Below, one piece after another: positions 6,440 to 7,241 of a DNA stretch of 7,241 nt (position 1 is the stretch's first letter; each line of letters begins with the position of its first letter). A program made the translations under genes and the position numbers. The notes below the pieces were generated by a model. The model was not told the DNA's origin. It saw only the letters and a program-made list of their open reading frames with translations, and did no database searches. This DNA is from an uncultured bacterium (lineage in GTDB: Bacteria; Patescibacteriota; Patescibacteriia; Patescibacteriales; UBA12465). The stretch covers positions 1 through 7,241 of the forward strand of contig CAIVBF010000037.1 in assembly GCA_903904095.1 (NCBI GenBank), read 5' to 3'.

Positions 6440-6468
6440 ATTATAGCATTTTTTATATTTTCCGCCAA
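6440..6468 (-). promoter_or_regulatory. Predicted sigma-70 promoter of the giant secreted protein
   Basis: On the minus strand TTGGCG (6463-6468, 4/6) is followed by a 17-bp spacer and TATAAT (6440-6445, 6/6) with the TGC extension. The start would be near 6433, leaving a leader of about 42 nt. The -10 core TGCTATAAT is the same as in both small RNA promoters. Confidence 0.7.
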
Positions 6469-6505
6469 GGGTTTTTAGACCTTTTTTATTTTTATTTTAA
6501 ACCCT
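6468..6505. repeat. 7-bp inverted repeat between the HEPN gene and the giant gene
   Basis: AGGGTTT (6468-6474) and AAACCCT (6499-6505) can pair around a 24-nt A/T loop. On the minus strand no T-run follows, so it is not a good terminator for the HEPN gene. One arm touches the stop codon of that gene and the other touches the -35 of the next promoter. Confidence 0.35.
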
Positions 6506-6902
6506 ATAATAACTTATCCGGAAATAAATAAATATCTGCTTTCTTAACTAGTTTTTTACAGAAAACAATATAGGCCGCCGCTTCCTTTAGAGATGTAGTT
6601 GTCCCGCCGTCATATAGATCCCTGTTTCGTTTAGCCCTCATTTTACCGGCAATATCTTCAATTTCTTGATCTTCTAAAAATTCAGCTAACATAGCGATAA
6701 GCTCAATATGGTGGCCGGCCCTGGATTTAACCCGCAAATTATTTTTTGCTGCTACCGCCATAGCAATTTTAATTATGATATTATAGCAAGCATAAAAAAC
6801 CAGTTCCGGTGCTCCAGCCGAAATCGCTAAACGTAAATCCTTTAGCGCTGCCTGGTAATACCTGTTTATTTGATCTGGGGAATAATTAAATTTTTCAAAC
6901 AT
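6504..6902 (-). CDS. HEPN-domain protein, partner of the adjacent nucleotidyltransferase
   Basis: This 132-residue, mostly helical protein fits a HEPN four-helix bundle, with helices at about 10-29, 32-54, 65-85 and 104-121. HEPN toxins such as HepT carry an RNase motif of the form R-x4-6-H. Here the equivalent segment is KRNRDLYDGG (91-100), so R92-x4 leads to Tyr97 where His is expected. R94 and D98 flank it, and the only His residues are H64 and H65. RNase activity is therefore uncertain. Similar R..Y segments occur in other HEPN subfamilies. It lies 3 bases downstream of the MNT gene, with no clear Shine-Dalgarno, which suggests one transcript and translational coupling. Known MNT-HEPN pairs act as toxin-antitoxin or related modules in which MNT can adenylylate the HEPN partner at a Tyr. 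That role here is inference. Confidence 0.8.
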   Translation of the reverse strand: MFEKFNYSPDQINRYYQAALKDLRLAISAGAPELVFYACYNIIIKIAMAVAAKNNLRVKSRAGHHIELIAMLAEFLEDQEIEDIAGKMRAKRNRDLYDGGTTTSLKEAAAYIVFCKKLVKKADIYLFPDKLL

Positions 6903-6905
6903 ATC

Positions 6906-7241
6906 TTAAATAATTTTTATAGTTTTATCGGAAAAAATATTTTTTAAAAAGAAGTCATTTTTTTTCATTTTTTGAGAGAATTCTTTGCTGGAGAAATCAA
7001 TAATATTAATTTCGCGATGCCAGCGTTTTTCCAAAACAGAAAGCGCCCGGCTAATTTGGATATGATCTTGGCTGCCAATAACCAATAAATCAATATCGCT
7101 AGCTTCTTCAAAATTTCCTTTGGCATAAGAACCGAAAATATAAGCGTCGCTTAAACCGGGCACCTCCTTTAAAGCTAATTTTAAAGACTTAACTACTCCG
7201 AACTTTGCTTCATAAATATTTTGATATTCTTTCAAAAGAGG
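6906..7241 (-). CDS. MNT-type nucleotidyltransferase domain protein, N-terminus outside the window
   Basis: The frame is open to the right edge. The only in-window start candidate is TTG at 7235-7233, and numbering here counts from it. The minimal nucleotidyltransferase signature is intact: G35-S36, then D47 and D49 (GSx10DxD, in FGSYAKG...SDIDLLVIG), and a third acidic residue D80 in INIIDF. These residues bind metal and NTP in MNT proteins, including MntA antitoxins that add AMP to HEPN partners. The segment LLKEYQNIYEAKFG before the domain resembles the linker helix of longer MNT proteins that carry an N-terminal winged HTH. The real start is therefore probably upstream of the window, and the TTG is not favoured. 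The gene ends in TAA at 6908-6906, 3 bases before the HEPN start, so the two form one unit. Confidence 0.82.
   Translation of the reverse strand, partial: PLLKEYQNIYEAKFGVVKSLKLALKEVPGLSDAYIFGSYAKGNFEEASDIDLLVIGSQDHIQISRALSVLEKRWHREINIIDFSSKEFSQKMKKNDFFLKNIFSDKTIKII

Noticed and set aside
6467..6494. Plus-strand terminator-like hairpin AAGGGT...ACCTTT followed by a T-rich tract
   Set aside because: No plus-strand transcript is expected to arrive here, the stem is weak, and the region is generally A/T-rich.
1..7241. Alternative genetic code with TGA as Gly or Trp
   Set aside because: All long frames translate cleanly with the standard code and use TGG for Trp; nothing requires TGA read-through.

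Overview
The window looks like part of a small-genome bacterium of the Patescibacteria/CPR type. This is an inference from gene content. The evidence is a very large secreted protein built of 'GNVGIGTTNP' repeats and ending in a FISUMP domain, a partial paralogue of it, an MNT-HEPN gene pair, A+T-rich spacers, and starts without clear Shine-Dalgarno sequences. The standard genetic code fits: visible stops are TAA or TAG and no internal TGA interrupts a gene. No taxonomic marker gene is present, so the lineage below phylum cannot be given.

All protein genes are on the minus strand. Reading in their direction, the right edge carries an MNT nucleotidyltransferase (6906-7241, its N-terminus outside the window). 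A HEPN-domain protein follows 3 bases later (6504-6902). Then comes a 112-bp spacer with a good promoter (6440-6468). This promoter serves a 1647-residue secreted repeat protein (1448-6391) with 16 VGIG-type motifs, a higher-order period of about 350 residues, and a cysteine-rich C-terminal FISUMP domain. After a 260-bp spacer comes a membrane-anchored cupredoxin-fold protein (612-1187). A promoter (557-585) precedes a second secreted VGIG-repeat protein (1-515), which runs off the left edge.

The 260-bp spacer (1188-1447) is the most unusual part. Its plus strand, opposite to every protein gene, has two promoter-like elements that share the 11-mer TTTGCTATAAT. The first precedes a 73-nt element closed by a 10-bp helix. 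That element has a canonical T-arm loop and a Lys(CUU)-like anticodon loop, but a collapsed D-arm and a poor anticodon stem. The second is a near-consensus sigma-70 promoter followed about 70 nt later by an intrinsic terminator, which predicts a small RNA. The two units share several collinear sequence blocks and look like diverged tandem copies. An 11-nt segment at the start of the second RNA is exactly complementary to the anticodon-loop region of the first.

Functionally, the long proteins are probably cell-surface or secreted fibres. The cupredoxin-fold protein would face the exterior but lacks the usual copper ligands. The MNT-HEPN pair resembles toxin-antitoxin-like modules, but the HEPN catalytic His position is Tyr. 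Nothing in the sequence directly links the small RNA locus to the surface proteins apart from adjacency and shared promoter style.
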